From: Thermocoleostomius sinensis A174
GTDB lineage: Bacteria > Cyanobacteriota > Cyanobacteriia > Elainellales > Elainellaceae
DNA: 64,000 nucleotides
Reading direction: 5' to 3'
Assembly: GCF_026802175.1 (NCBI RefSeq)
Contig: NZ_CP113797.1
Location: forward strand, 3,883,026-3,947,025
Shown here piece after piece: positions 9,328-17,986 of this stretch (position 1 is the stretch's first letter; every line of letters begins with the position of its first letter). The position numbers and the translations under genes are program-made. The notes beneath the pieces are model-generated. The model made no database searches. It saw only the letters and a program-made list of their open reading frames with translations, and had not been told where the DNA came from.

Positions 9328-9371
9328 AACGTTAAGCAAACGTTAAGCAAACGTTAAGCAAACGTTAAGCA
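9328..9371. repeat. Four perfect tandem copies of an 11-bp unit
   Basis: AACGTTAAGCA is repeated four times without a gap or mismatch (9328-9338, 9339-9349, 9350-9360, 9361-9371). The period equals about one DNA helical turn, so each unit faces the same side of the helix. It lies 160 bp before the thioredoxin start and just after the vipp1 hairpin. It could be a binding array for a regulator or a replication-slippage product. Confidence 0.95.
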
Positions 9372-9531
9372 ATAGTAAAGTGGGGATCGATTATCCGCAA
9401 CAGCAACGATATTCTTGATGTTGTCGATCGATCGCATCAGTCACTAATCTAGAGAAGGACAGTCTGTATAGATTTACAGTCTTTGTTTACTTAAGATTCA
9501 GAGTAGCAAGTTACCCCTGTGTTATCTGTGT

Positions 9532-9873
9532 ATGATCAGCAGTACTCCTACAACCGTCACCGATCGAGATTTTGCAACAGAAGTCCTGAGTGCTAATCAG
9601 CCTGTGTTAGTCTACTTTTGGGCAAGTTGGTGTGGCCCTTGCCGCCTGATGTCGCCCATTCTCGATAAATTAGCGGCTGAGTATGGTGATCACTTAAAGA
9701 TTGTGAAGATGGAAGTCGATCCCAATCCTGAATCTGTGGCTGTCTATCAAGTGGAAGGCGTACCTGCATTTCGCCTGTTTAAGGCAGGGGAGGTTGTGGA
9801 ATCCTCGGAAGGAGCCATTAGTCAGCAAAAGTTGCAAAGTTTGATTGCTCCCCATCTTGCTGCCCCAAATTAA
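9532..9873 (+). CDS. trxA: Thioredoxin
   Basis: A 113-residue cytoplasmic disulfide reductase. The active site 'WCGPC' is at residues 33-37 within 'FWASWCGPCRLM', and the cis-proline segment 'VEGVPAFRLF' follows. Length and motif order are those of a canonical thioredoxin. Cyanobacteria have several types; the N-terminal 'MISSTPTTVTDRDFATEVL' suggests a minor, non-m-type member, so the symbol is generic. ATG 9532 is the only reasonable start. The 295-bp upstream gap carries the four-copy 11-bp array, making this a good candidate for unusual regulation. Confidence 0.92.
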   Translation: MISSTPTTVTDRDFATEVLSANQPVLVYFWASWCGPCRLMSPILDKLAAEYGDHLKIVKMEVDPNPESVAVYQVEGVPAFRLFKAGEVVESSEGAISQQKLQSLIAPHLAAPN

Positions 9874-9894
9874 CGAAAAAATGCTGTATGGAAT

Positions 9895-10074
9895 TTACTC
9901 CACCGCCTGCGGCTCCTCTTTCCCCAATTTAGGCAGCACAACACGACAGGCTAAAGCAGCCGTCTGGCCAGGCTTTTGGTATTCTTGCCACAGCGGTTGT
10001 TGCGCGATTGGAAGTTGTCGGAGCGCATCGAAAAACTCCAAAGCAATAACGTGACTATCGGTATCCAGGACCAT
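9895..10074 (-). CDS. Small hypothetical protein (59 aa)
   Basis: An ATG-initiated frame of 59 codons ends in TAA between two convergent-facing longer genes. The product starts 'MVLDTDSHVIALEFFDALRQ' and ends 'LPKLGKEEPQAVE'. Its composition is that of a normal soluble protein and not of noise. No good ribosome binding site is visible, and an in-frame TAG about 27 bases upstream rules out a longer form. It could be a real small gene or the remnant of a longer one. I do not recognise a family. Confidence 0.4.
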   Translation of the reverse strand: MVLDTDSHVIALEFFDALRQLPIAQQPLWQEYQKPGQTAALACRVVLPKLGKEEPQAVE

Positions 10075-10211
10075 CAGGAGAAATCGAATAACGCTTTCCT
10101 AATTTTGCTACCTTTCCTCCCCTTGATGAGAGATAAAGTTGAGCTTAGGCGATCGGGTGGAGTCTGCGAATTCTTCAAGGCAGACATGCCCAAGGTTTCT
10201 AGATCCTTAAT

Positions 10212-11144
10212 CTAGCGCTTCAAAATTTCATCATCTACAGAGAAATCGACCTCTACTTTGTCACGGCCGGTTGACAAGTAATCATTTTCAAATGAATCAC
10301 GTAACCCAGAAATGAGATCAAATTCCGGCTGCCAGTACAGATCTTTTTGCGCTTTGTGAATATCGGTAAAAAAGTGTTGTACACGCAGCGGAAAGGCTTT
10401 GCGCTTGCCAAAATCAAACGCTTTGGGATCATAGTGAACTAGTTTCAGCGTATCGGGGTCTTTGCCTGCGGCCACAGCACAGGCCCGTGCCAATCCATCA
10501 AACGTCACCGATCGATCGCCCGATAGGTTGTAGATTTGCCCCACTGCCCGACGATTTCCTAACACGGCAGCCATCGCGGCGGCCAAATCCTGCACATGTC
10601 CAAACTGCGTCAAGTGCAACCCATTACCCGGAATTGGAATTGGACGATCGCGAACAATGCGATCGAAAAACCATGCTTCCAGATCGTTGTAATTTTGTGG
10701 CCCGTAGATATAAACCGGACGCACCGATGTAAAGGGAACGCCTTGTTCCTGTAAATACTGTTCGGTCTCAAACTTGCCCTTGTGGCGACTATTTGGATCA
10801 ACCGGATCACCTTCTACATGCGGCATTTGATCTGATTTGAGATACACGCCTGCTGAACTGACATAAACAAAGTGCTGAATTTTGTCTTGGAACAATTCAA
10901 CCAGTGGTTGAGTGTCGCTGAGTTCACGGCCGTTGTTGTCAAAAATTGCATCAAACGACTGAGCGGCTAATTTTGCTTTTAGGTCATCTGCGTCAGTGCG
11001 ATCGCCCTGAATTTGCTCAATGCCTTCGATCGGTGCAGGCCTGTTACCCCGATTAAACAGTACCACTTCATGATCTTGATGATAAAGCAGGCGCGTTAGA
11101 TACACACCAATAAACCGCGTGCCGCCCATCATCAAAATTCGCAT
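10212..11144 (-). CDS. NAD-dependent epimerase/dehydratase, CSP41-like
   Basis: A 310-residue extended short-chain dehydrogenase fold. The Rossmann dinucleotide motif is 'MRILMMGGTRFIG' at the N-terminus. In place of the catalytic Tyr-x-x-x-Lys there is 'NSRHKGKFETEQYL', so the tyrosine is missing. Together with the overall pattern 'VYIYGPQNYND' and 'GHVQDLA', this points to the CSP41 family. In chloroplasts CSP41 proteins bind RNA and ribosomes and act in RNA stability instead of sugar epimerisation; the role in cyanobacteria is less clear. The gene is transcribed leftwards, with a divergent membrane protein gene 140 bp away. Confidence 0.8.
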   Translation of the reverse strand: MRILMMGGTRFIGVYLTRLLYHQDHEVVLFNRGNRPAPIEGIEQIQGDRTDADDLKAKLAAQSFDAIFDNNGRELSDTQPLVELFQDKIQHFVYVSSAGVYLKSDQMPHVEGDPVDPNSRHKGKFETEQYLQEQGVPFTSVRPVYIYGPQNYNDLEAWFFDRIVRDRPIPIPGNGLHLTQFGHVQDLAAAMAAVLGNRRAVGQIYNLSGDRSVTFDGLARACAVAAGKDPDTLKLVHYDPKAFDFGKRKAFPLRVQHFFTDIHKAQKDLYWQPEFDLISGLRDSFENDYLSTGRDKVEVDFSVDDEILKR

Positions 11145-11284
11145 AACTGCCTACTCCAACACATTGCCTGTTTTCATCCTACGGCGTAATGTCGATTTTC
11201 TAATGATTGCTGCAAATCTTTCATGAAATCTGGAACCGAGGATTGTACTCAGAAATCAGGCATCTTAAAGAAGGAACCTAATCC

Positions 11285-12082
11285 ATGCATCGAGGATTGC
11301 AATTTATTTCTGGAATGGCGATCGGGGGGTTGTTTATCATCCTCTGCGCTGGAGTCGTGGCGTTGCTTTCGATGGCCCCCGTTTTAGTGCAAGGGGGAAT
11401 TGCTAGCGTGTATCTGGGAGAACCCGGGCAAGGTGTGCGAATATCTGGACATCACTTGACTTGTGCTCAAGCGCCAACCATTGATCGCTGTACGATTCAA
11501 CTTGAGGGGACTCCCTTAACGCTGCAAGTCAGCTATGGTGACGCCGAACGCCGAATTTTTCACGAAACCGCCCGCTGTGAAGCCACCTATGGCGATCGTC
11601 CGCTTGGCTGCGATCTGCATTACTACTATGGCACCGGAAAATTACCCATACTGACCATCCGAGAATCCTTGGGGCTGAGTCCGTCAACCTTGCAACGCCT
11701 GTATCAAGATAATTTTCTGATTCAATTCGGCGGCGATAACTTGCTGAAGCAGAGTACTGTCATTGTAGTCACTTGCGGCGTATTGGCCGCCCTCAGTCTC
11801 TCGATTTCCTCGTATCCTGCCAATCCATGGGTTGCCATTATGATGAACGGTATGGCAGGGTTGTTAGGAGCGCTGATGATTCGTAACCCACTTCATACTC
11901 TGTGGGGTGAATGGTCACTGCTGGTAATCACAGGAGGAGCGATGGCGGTGGGAACAATTGCATGGTTTTGTAGCCGCCGAGTTTCTAGAATTTTATATGG
12001 CTTCAGTGGCGGACTAGTTATTACGGGATTTTTATGGGGGTTCTCGTTGCTGCTGCTGATCCTATTGGGCTATGCAGCTTAA
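11285..12082 (+). CDS. Hypothetical multi-pass membrane protein
   Basis: 265 residues. One N-terminal hydrophobic helix (about 8-40) is followed by a soluble loop of roughly 120 residues with four cysteines in the patterns 'LTCAQAPTIDRCTIQL' and 'RCEATYGDRPLGCDL', which could form two disulfides on the outer face. Four more hydrophobic helices fill residues 160-265. 'AAGAAGGAACC' precedes the ATG at 11285, so the start is good. It sits 117 bp before carA on the same strand, but there is no functional link I can see. Family not recognised. Confidence 0.75.
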   Translation: MHRGLQFISGMAIGGLFIILCAGVVALLSMAPVLVQGGIASVYLGEPGQGVRISGHHLTCAQAPTIDRCTIQLEGTPLTLQVSYGDAERRIFHETARCEATYGDRPLGCDLHYYYGTGKLPILTIRESLGLSPSTLQRLYQDNFLIQFGGDNLLKQSTVIVVTCGVLAALSLSISSYPANPWVAIMMNGMAGLLGALMIRNPLHTLWGEWSLLVITGGAMAVGTIAWFCSRRVSRILYGFSGGLVITGFLWGFSLLLLILLGYAA

Positions 12083-12199
12083 GTGAGCATACTACAATGA
12101 GCAAGGCAATCAGCAAGGCAAATCGTTTTGCATGAGACGATCGAGCCTTGCCATCCCAGCGTAGTATTAGAACGCTCATTTATTCGGGAAAGGGGGTCT

Positions 12200-13372
12200 A
12201 TGCTGTTTTCGAGTTCAAATCCGGCTCTCCTCGTCCTAGCCGACGGCACCGTCTTTAAGGGGTGGTCGTTTGGGGCAACTGGAACGACGATCGGCGAAGT
12301 GGTCTTTAATACCGGTATGACGGGGTATCAGGAAGTGTCAACTGATCCCAGCTATCTGGGGCAGATTGTCACTTTTACCTATCCAGAACTAGGGAATACA
12401 GGCGTCAATTTAGAAGACGAAGAATCAGAGCGTCCTCAAATTGCCGGAGCGATCGCTCGCAACGTTTGCTTCAAGCCGAGTAACTGGCGATCGACACAAT
12501 CGTTTCCGGACTATCTCAAGCAGCATGGCATTCCAGGCATTTATGGCATTGACACGCGCACACTGACGCGCAAGCTGCGATCGAGTGGAGCCATGAACGG
12601 GGCAATTTCTACCGAAATTCTTGATCCAGCCGATCTATTGATGAAGGTGCAAGAGGCCCCTAGCATGGCTGGTCTTAACTTGGTCAAGCAGGTTTCTACT
12701 AAAAAAGTCTATGAGTGGTCTGATCCAACTAGTCCAATTTGGGAATTTCGTCCCACTCTCGATGTGTCTACTTCTGAACAGCCGCTTACGGTAGTGGCGA
12801 TCGATTTTGGCATTAAACGCAACATTTTGCGCCGCTTGGCTAGCTACGGTTGCCGCATTATTGTTGTGCCTGTCAATACATCGCCTGAAGAAATTCTGAA
12901 GTACAACCCCGACGGTATTTTTCTATCTAATGGGCCAGGCGATCCTGCGACCGTGACAGAAGGCATTGAAACGGTACGTGCCCTCATGTCTAGCCAGAAG
13001 CCGATGTTTGGTATCTGCATGGGGCATCAAATTTTGGGCTTATCGTTGGGTGCAGAAACCTTTAAGCTGAAGTTCGGGCATCGCGGCTTAAATCACCCGT
13101 GTGGCTTGAGTCAGCAAGTAGAAATTACTAGCCAAAACCACGGCTTTGCTATTGATGCCAATTCCCTATCCGCGTCTGAGGTAGAAATCACTCACCTGAA
13201 CTTGAACGATCGTACAGTGGCAGGCTTACGCCACAAGAGGTTGCCTGTTTTCTCAGTGCAATATCATCCAGAAGCGAGTCCTGGACCCCACGATGCTGAC
13301 TACCTGTTCAATCAGTTTGTTCAGTCCATGCGAGACTATCGCCAGCGACAGCAGCCCAGTCTATCGCTTTAA
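12200..13372 (+). CDS. carA: Carbamoyl-phosphate synthase small subunit
   Basis: The glutamine-hydrolysing subunit of carbamoyl-phosphate synthase, which feeds ammonia to CarB for arginine and pyrimidine synthesis. From ATG 12200 (RBS AGGGGG) the protein has 390 residues, the usual length. The N-terminal CPSase small-chain domain contains '[15 protein letters not shown]'. The class I glutamine amidotransferase domain has the nucleophile C273 in '[11 protein letters not shown]' and the catalytic H356 and E358 in 'VQYHPEA'. The frame is open to 12128, but the extra 24 residues are not part of the family. carB is not adjacent, as in many cyanobacteria. A terminator follows at 13446. Confidence 0.97.
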   Translation: MLFSSSNPALLVLADGTVFKGWSFGATGTTIGEVVFNTGMTGYQEVSTDPSYLGQIVTFTYPELGNTGVNLEDEESERPQIAGAIARNVCFKPSNWRSTQSFPDYLKQHGIPGIYGIDTRTLTRKLRSSGAMNGAISTEILDPADLLMKVQEAPSMAGLNLVKQVSTKKVYEWSDPTSPIWEFRPTLDVSTSEQPLTVVAIDFGIKRNILRRLASYGCRIIVVPVNTSPEEILKYNPDGIFLSNGPGDPATVTEGIETVRALMSSQKPMFGICMGHQILGLSLGAETFKLKFGHRGLNHPCGLSQQVEITSQNHGFAIDANSLSASEVEITHLNLNDRTVAGLRHKRLPVFSVQYHPEASPGPHDADYLFNQFVQSMRDYRQRQQPSLSL

Positions 13373-13445
13373 GCGTCAAGCAAATCTCCATCTAACGTTT
13401 ACTAACTGCCCCCTGTGCTTAGGCAGGGTATGGGCACAACTGAGT

Positions 13446-13474
13446 AGGGACACCATTGTCGTGTCTCTTTTTTT
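13446..13474 (+). terminator. Rho-independent terminator after carA
   Basis: AGGGACAC and GTGTCTCT form an eight-pair stem with one G-T pair around a seven-base loop, followed at once by seven further T residues. It lies 74 bp after the carA stop. Confidence 0.8.
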
Positions 13475-13627
13475 GAGCCAGCGAGGTTAAAGTTTGACTG
13501 GCTCTGCGCGATCGATTCTGGGCATCCTACAGCTACCTAGCTTGGCGATCGGTGTGCTCGATGCTTTGCTAAGAGTCCAATTCCGTCCTCATCGCTCATT
13601 ACTCCTCCCTTCTACAGGACTGTACCC

Positions 13628-14563
13628 ATGCTTTGGAAGCAACGAACTTGGTTTCAGCTAGCCCTTCAACTACGCGGCTCGGTTGTTCCAGCGGTTTTGC
13701 CTCGTACTCTACTTTACGGACTCTTCGCCACCCTGCTGGTGCTGCTGAATCAAAATGGACGATCGTTCAATTTGTCATCGTCTGCCAGCATTCTGCTCAA
13801 CCTTGTACTGGGCTTGCTGCTTGTTTTCCGCACCAATACAGCCTATGAGCGGTTCTGGGAAGGGCGGCGGTTATGGGGAATGATGATCAACACTTCCCGT
13901 AATTTGGCTCGGCATATCTGGGTTAATGTACTTGAAAAAGATCCGCAAGACCGAATGGAGAAGAAATCCGCGCTGGACCTCATCGTGGCGTTTGCTGTGG
14001 CAACCAAAAACCAGTTGCGACAAGAACCAGTGAATGAGGAACTATTGCCCTTGTTATCTAGCTCTCGCTATCAGTCGCTAAAATTGATGAATAATCCAGC
14101 TTTGGAGATTGCGCTTTGGCTTCAAGATTATCTACAGCAGCAATATCATCAGCAATGTCTAGATAGCTATCAATTAGCTAGTATGAATAAGCTAATTAAT
14201 GATCTGGTGGATTGTTTAGGCGGCTGTGAACGGATTCTGAAAACTCCCATCCCAATGGCCTATGCAATTCATCTGAAGCAATTGTTATTAGTGTATTGCC
14301 TAATTTTGCCGTTTCAATTTGTTCAGGATGTCGGTTGGTTAACTGTTCCGATCGTTGTTATTATAAGCTTCACCTTGTTTGGAATTGAGGAAATCGGCAT
14401 TGAAATTGAGAATCCATTTGGAAAAGATCCCAATGATTTACAACTAGATGCTTTTTGCGAAACCATGAAGCGTAATACCGACGATTTAGCCACACTCGAA
14501 CCAGTCAGCGCCCGCAAAGCTATTTGGAATGCTCCTTCAACAAATCTTCCTTGGGACCATTAA
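13628..14563 (+). CDS. Bestrophin family (UPF0187) anion channel
   Basis: A 311-residue membrane protein of the bestrophin-like family. Landmarks include 'VFRTNTAYERFWEGRRLWG', the conserved segment after the second helix, 'RILKTPIPMAYAIHLKQLL' and 'EEIGIEIENPFGKDPNDLQL' at the cytoplasmic C-terminal side. Four membrane helices are predictable (about 28-45, 52-70, 220-240, 243-262). Bacterial homologues form pentameric ion channels; in photosynthetic organisms bestrophin-like proteins tune thylakoid ion or bicarbonate flux. Whether this one is in thylakoids or plasma membrane cannot be read from sequence. It is a stand-alone gene; the nearest photosynthesis-related gene is not adjacent. Confidence 0.92.
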   Translation: MLWKQRTWFQLALQLRGSVVPAVLPRTLLYGLFATLLVLLNQNGRSFNLSSSASILLNLVLGLLLVFRTNTAYERFWEGRRLWGMMINTSRNLARHIWVNVLEKDPQDRMEKKSALDLIVAFAVATKNQLRQEPVNEELLPLLSSSRYQSLKLMNNPALEIALWLQDYLQQQYHQQCLDSYQLASMNKLINDLVDCLGGCERILKTPIPMAYAIHLKQLLLVYCLILPFQFVQDVGWLTVPIVVIISFTLFGIEEIGIEIENPFGKDPNDLQLDAFCETMKRNTDDLATLEPVSARKAIWNAPSTNLPWDH

Positions 14564-15019
14564 ACAATTAAAAAACTATTAATTAACAAATTGCAAGATA
14601 ATTAGTTTCAGAGTAGTAATAACTGTAGCAATAACTGATTTTGCTACAGAGTTTAAGCGACAACTAATTCAGCACACGCCCGTTACATGCACTTTACTAT
14701 CAAGGAATTTTATGTTAATCATGTTCTGAATTAAGTAAGGCTGCATTGCCACTATAGAGTTACATGCAAAACAGCGTGACCTTTGTTTCAGTAAAGCAAC
14801 CAGCAAAAAAACTAATAAGAACTTGCATTTTATTAAGCCCTATTCAAATTAATTTGAGAATGTTTTGCATTAATTTAGCCGTAAAGATGAAATTCGGTAA
14901 TTCTAAACATTGACTCTTGAGTTGAACCTCGATACATTAATAAAAGAACGAAAACGTTTGTGTTAGAAATGCGCTAGAAAAATTGAGAACGCGCCACAGA
15001 TTTTGACAAGGAGGTCAAG
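14564..15019. other. AT-rich gene-free stretch before dps
   Basis: 456 bp without a credible ORF. It contains two copies of GTTACATGCA listed separately and a strong Shine-Dalgarno (AAGGAGG) just before the dps start. A long AT-rich stretch (14564-14640) follows the bestrophin stop. This length suggests a regulated dps promoter region. Confidence 0.6.
14682..14768. promoter_or_regulatory. Direct pair of GTTACATGCA upstream of dps
   Basis: GTTACATGCA occurs at 14682-14691 and again at 14759-14768, same orientation, start-to-start distance 77 bp, about seven helical turns. GTTACA resembles one half of the HLR1 element bound by RpaB, but neither copy has a full second half at the standard spacing. 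A role in dps control is inferred from position only. Confidence 0.4.
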
Positions 15020-15577
15020 ATGTCTACCACCGAAACGCTGATCCAACCCTTTGATCAAATGCGTGAAAATCCAGTTCTTCTGGAACTGAATGTGACAAAA
15101 GCCATCTGCGAAGGGTTAAACATTGCGTTAGCTAGTTTTCAAGCTTTGTATTTGCAATATCAAAAGCATCATTTTGTTGTTGAAGGCTCAGAATTCTATC
15201 AACTGCATCAATTCTTTGAAGATGGCTATGACGAGGTACAAGGACACGTTCATGACATTGGCGAACGCTTGAATGGATTGGGCGGTGTACCGGCAGCTGG
15301 CTTCATGAAGTTGGCAGAGCTTTGCTGCTTTACCCCTGAGGAAGACGGGATCTTCAACTGTCGGCAAATGGTGGAAAACGATCTGCGGGCTGAACAAGCA
15401 ATTATTCAGGTAATTCGCCGTCAGGCTGGTCAAGCTGAAAGTTTGGGCGATCGAGCAACGCGCTATCTCTATGAGAAGATTCTGCTAGAAACCGAAGATC
15501 GAGCGTTCCACCTCGATCATTTCTTAGCTCACGATAGTCTCACCTTGGCGTTTGTGGCTGCTCGCAACGGCAACTAA
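15020..15577 (+). CDS. dps: Dps family ferritin-like DNA-protection protein
   Basis: A 185-residue miniferritin that oxidises Fe(II) with peroxide and stores iron in a 12-subunit shell. The inter-subunit ferroxidase ligands are visible in '[20 protein letters not shown]' and the downstream '[14 protein letters not shown]'. The C-terminal helix '[18 protein letters not shown]' fits the cyanobacterial DpsA type. There is no Lys-rich N-terminal tail, so DNA binding may be weak. The start is certain because AAGGAGG lies 7 bases before the ATG. The long upstream region with a repeated GTTACATGCA suggests stress or light regulation. Confidence 0.93.
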   Translation: MSTTETLIQPFDQMRENPVLLELNVTKAICEGLNIALASFQALYLQYQKHHFVVEGSEFYQLHQFFEDGYDEVQGHVHDIGERLNGLGGVPAAGFMKLAELCCFTPEEDGIFNCRQMVENDLRAEQAIIQVIRRQAGQAESLGDRATRYLYEKILLETEDRAFHLDHFLAHDSLTLAFVAARNGN

Positions 15578-15940
15578 TTAAACGATCAACTTCTAACTTC
15601 TAACTATCCACTTCCAACAGAGAGGATGGTTGAGCCGTTTCAATGCTGGCTCAAATGCCCTTACTCTCATCCTTTCCCGGAGAGGCAACCGGACATTCGC
15701 CGCCCTGCTCCTGTAAGAGTAGAGGTTTGGGGATGAGGACGTAAACTTTGCGACGTTTCAGCTATCCTCTGATGTCATGAAGCAGCAGGGTAAGTTCTGG
15801 CTTACTCTGTTTGTCTTATCTGCGCCCGCGAACGCCGCCTAGCAGTGTTTCTACTCTTCTTGACCTGATGCAACCAGCAGATTGGCACAATTCTATATAA
15901 ACTGTTAGGAAGACCTTAAAGTTTGTTCCTGTCGGTTTAG
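15578..15940. other. Gene-free stretch after dps with dispersed-repeat sequence
   Basis: No ORF of note. It holds a hairpin (listed at 15630) and, at about 15665-15740, a diverged C/T- then G-rich block ('GGTTTGGGGATGAGG') belonging to a dispersed intergenic repeat family also seen near 22910, 23100, 44150, 49130, 54380 and 59570. Confidence 0.55.
15630..15654 (+). terminator. Hairpin after dps
   Basis: TTGAGCC (15630-15636) pairs with GGCTCAA (15648-15654), seven perfect pairs with an 11-base loop, 52 bp after the dps stop. No U-run follows, so it may be only a 3'-end stabiliser. Confidence 0.4.
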
Positions 15941-16759
15941 GTGTTGCCTTTGAAGTCTTCTGCCTATCTTTTGATTACACATGGCAGTCGTGATCCTCGA
16001 CCTCAAATAGCCATCGAGCATCTAGCCAATTTAATCGCTCGGCGGCTGTTGGAGTATGCGTGGTCATCGGTGGCGGTTGCCCCTACCGCCGAGAAGAACA
16101 TCTATGGTCAGTCTCGATCGCCTAAATCTATTCCTCTGGTAGGAACAGCAACCCTCGAACTAGCCCCGACGCCACTTCATCATCAGATTCAACAGTTTGC
16201 GGAACAGGCTTTGTCCCAAGGCTATCACCATCTCCAAATTTTGCCCTTGTTTTTGTTGCCAGGGGTGCATGTGATGGACGATATTCCAACGGAAGTGGCG
16301 ATCGCTCGACAAGCCCTATCAGCAGATTTGACATTAGAGATTCGCCCCTATGTAGGTAGCCATCCGCAGTTAGCCCAATTGCTAGTTAATCCGATTGAAC
16401 CACTGGAAACATCCGCAACAGCCGGCAAAATTGTATTAGCCCACGGGAGTCGTCGATCGAACGGCAATCAACCAGTCGAGGACATAGCCATCCAGCTAGG
16501 TGCAATGCCTGCCTACTGGTCTGTTTCGCCTAGCCTTGAAGATCAAGTCAGTGATTTTATTCAAAAGGGCTACCAGCAAATCACAATTTGGCCCTATTTT
16601 TTGTTTGAAGGTAGCCTCACCGATGCCATTGAACAAGAGGTGCACCGCTTAGCGCATCAGTTTCCTTATGCCCAGTTGCATCTTGGCCGGGCAATCGGCC
16701 CCACACCTCAACTAGCAGAATTAGTGATTCAGTTATTGCGCGATCGATTGAGTGGGTGA
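15941..16759 (+). CDS. Sirohydrochlorin chelatase family protein (CbiX-like)
   Basis: A 272-residue tandem CbiX-type chelatase, expected to insert Fe or Co into sirohydrochlorin for siroheme or cobalamin. The first half begins 'AYLLITHGSRDPRPQ', with the metal-binding histidine near residue 14. 'ILPLFLLPGVHVMDDIP' supplies the second conserved histidine. The second half begins 'KIVLAHGSRRSNG' and contains 'IWPYFLFEGSLTDAI'. Here GVH is replaced by EGS, so only the first half has both ligands. Start is GTG 15941 or TTG 15944. The next gene on the strand is cobA, of the same pathway, although 380 bp apart. Confidence 0.88.
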   Translation: MLPLKSSAYLLITHGSRDPRPQIAIEHLANLIARRLLEYAWSSVAVAPTAEKNIYGQSRSPKSIPLVGTATLELAPTPLHHQIQQFAEQALSQGYHHLQILPLFLLPGVHVMDDIPTEVAIARQALSADLTLEIRPYVGSHPQLAQLLVNPIEPLETSATAGKIVLAHGSRRSNGNQPVEDIAIQLGAMPAYWSVSPSLEDQVSDFIQKGYQQITIWPYFLFEGSLTDAIEQEVHRLAHQFPYAQLHLGRAIGPTPQLAELVIQLLRDRLSG

Positions 16760-17141
16760 TAGGGTGCAAAGACGTGGCTGAATTCAGACATGATTGCCAG
16801 CCTTGATTCAGATAGTCAGGGGATTTCGCGAAACGCTCCTACAAAATCTATCCAATCAGCAACGCCCATGCAAAAAATACATCGAGCCGTATAGAGAATC
16901 GCATGGCAGCGCAGACTGAGAGGTTAATTTGCCATACTTGATACCGTTTGCCAATTTTTGCCGACCCATACTGAGAATAGGTCTAAGTGCTAGGGTTGAT
17001 GCAGCTAAATACTCAGTCTCCTAACCATCACTCTTCTACGATAAACCTCGCGAATTAGCGTTGTATAATAAAATACTCCGCTGAGGCGCGCTGTGTGAAG
17101 TAATCCTGGTTCAAGCAACATTGTTCCAAGCAATCGTCCTT
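16760..17141. other. Gene-free stretch between the chelatase and cobA, with a perfect -10 box
   Basis: No ORF. TATAAT at 17064-17069, 73 bp before the preferred cobA start, is a perfect bacterial -10 hexamer; no convincing -35 hexamer is seen at 16-18 bp. I looked for a cobalamin riboswitch and found no recognisable core. cobA therefore probably has its own promoter despite the pathway link to the gene upstream. Confidence 0.5.
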
Positions 17142-17933
17142 ATGGTTCAAGGCTCTACGTCTATGCAACAAATTGGTAAGGTTTATTTAGTGGGAGCGGG
17201 CCCTGGTGATCCAGGATTATTTACGTTAAAGGGAAAAACGCTGCTAGAGTGTGCGGATGTGGTTGTGTATGATGCACTGGTTAGTCCTCCCATCCTGGCG
17301 ATGATCAATGCCCACGCTGAGCGAATTGATGCGGGTAAACGGCGCGGACGGCATTCAATGGTACAGGAAGATATTACCCACTTACTAATTGAAAAAGCGC
17401 AAACAAATGCGATCGTGGTGCGGTTGAAGGGGGGCGATCCGTTTGTGTTTGGTCGTGGGGGTGAAGAAATGGAGGAGTTGCTTCAGGCGGGGATATCGGT
17501 GGAGGTTGTGCCGGGCATCACCTCAGGCGTGGCGGCTCCAGCGTATGCCGGAATTCCTCTTACTCATCGAAGCTATAGTTCATCTGTCACATTTGTTACC
17601 GGGCACGAGTCGGTCGGGAAATATCGTCCGACTGTCAATTGGCACGCAATCGCTCAGGGGTCTGAAACGATTGTGATCTATATGGGAATCCACAACATGC
17701 CCTATATTGTGGCGCAATTGCTGCAAGCGGGGCTGACTAGCGCAACTCCGATCGCACTAGTACGGTGGGGCACTCGTCCTGATCAAGCAGAATTGATTGG
17801 CAGTTTGGGTACAATTGTGCAGCAAATTGAAGAAAGCGGCTTTGAAGCACCTGCAATTGCCGTGATTGGCTCGGTTGTTAAGTTGCATGAAACGCTGTCG
17901 GTCTGCCGACCCGTTATAGTGGGAATGAGATAG
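17142..17933 (+). CDS. cobA: Uroporphyrinogen-III C-methyltransferase
   Basis: Methylates uroporphyrinogen III at C2 and C7 with S-adenosylmethionine to give precorrin-2, the branch point to siroheme and cobalamin. Motifs are the N-terminal 'VYLVGAGPGDPGLFTLKG', 'VVVRLKGGDPFVFGRGGEE', 'VVPGITSGVAAPAYAGIPLT' and 'IYMGIHNMPYI', in the right order. From ATG 17142 it has 263 residues; ATG 17163 and TTG 17121 are in-frame alternatives. It is the single-domain CobA type, not a CysG fusion. The downstream pseudouridine synthase gene is separated by only 26 bp of duplicated sequence. Confidence 0.95.
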   Translation: MVQGSTSMQQIGKVYLVGAGPGDPGLFTLKGKTLLECADVVVYDALVSPPILAMINAHAERIDAGKRRGRHSMVQEDITHLLIEKAQTNAIVVRLKGGDPFVFGRGGEEMEELLQAGISVEVVPGITSGVAAPAYAGIPLTHRSYSSSVTFVTGHESVGKYRPTVNWHAIAQGSETIVIYMGIHNMPYIVAQLLQAGLTSATPIALVRWGTRPDQAELIGSLGTIVQQIEESGFEAPAIAVIGSVVKLHETLSVCRPVIVGMR

Positions 17934-17936
17934 CAC

Positions 17937-17986
17937 TAGAAACATTTAGAAACATTCTTTTGAATTCGCCAGTTTTGAATTCGCCA
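17937..17986. repeat. Two back-to-back microduplications at the cobA/pseudouridine synthase junction
   Basis: TAGAAACATT occurs at 17937-17946 and 17947-17956 (period 10). Directly after it TTTTGAATTCGCCA occurs at 17958-17971 and 17973-17986 (period 15). The second duplication includes the putative TTG start codon, so two identical in-frame TTG codons (17960, 17975) exist. Confidence 0.92.

Noticed and set aside
9531-9540. Thioredoxin as part of a vipp1 operon
   Set aside because: Almost 300 bp, a hairpin and the four-copy array lie between the two genes, so separate transcription is more likely.
16760-17141. Cobalamin riboswitch before cobA
   Set aside because: No recognisable core motif or long paired architecture could be found by eye. 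A covariance-model scan would decide.
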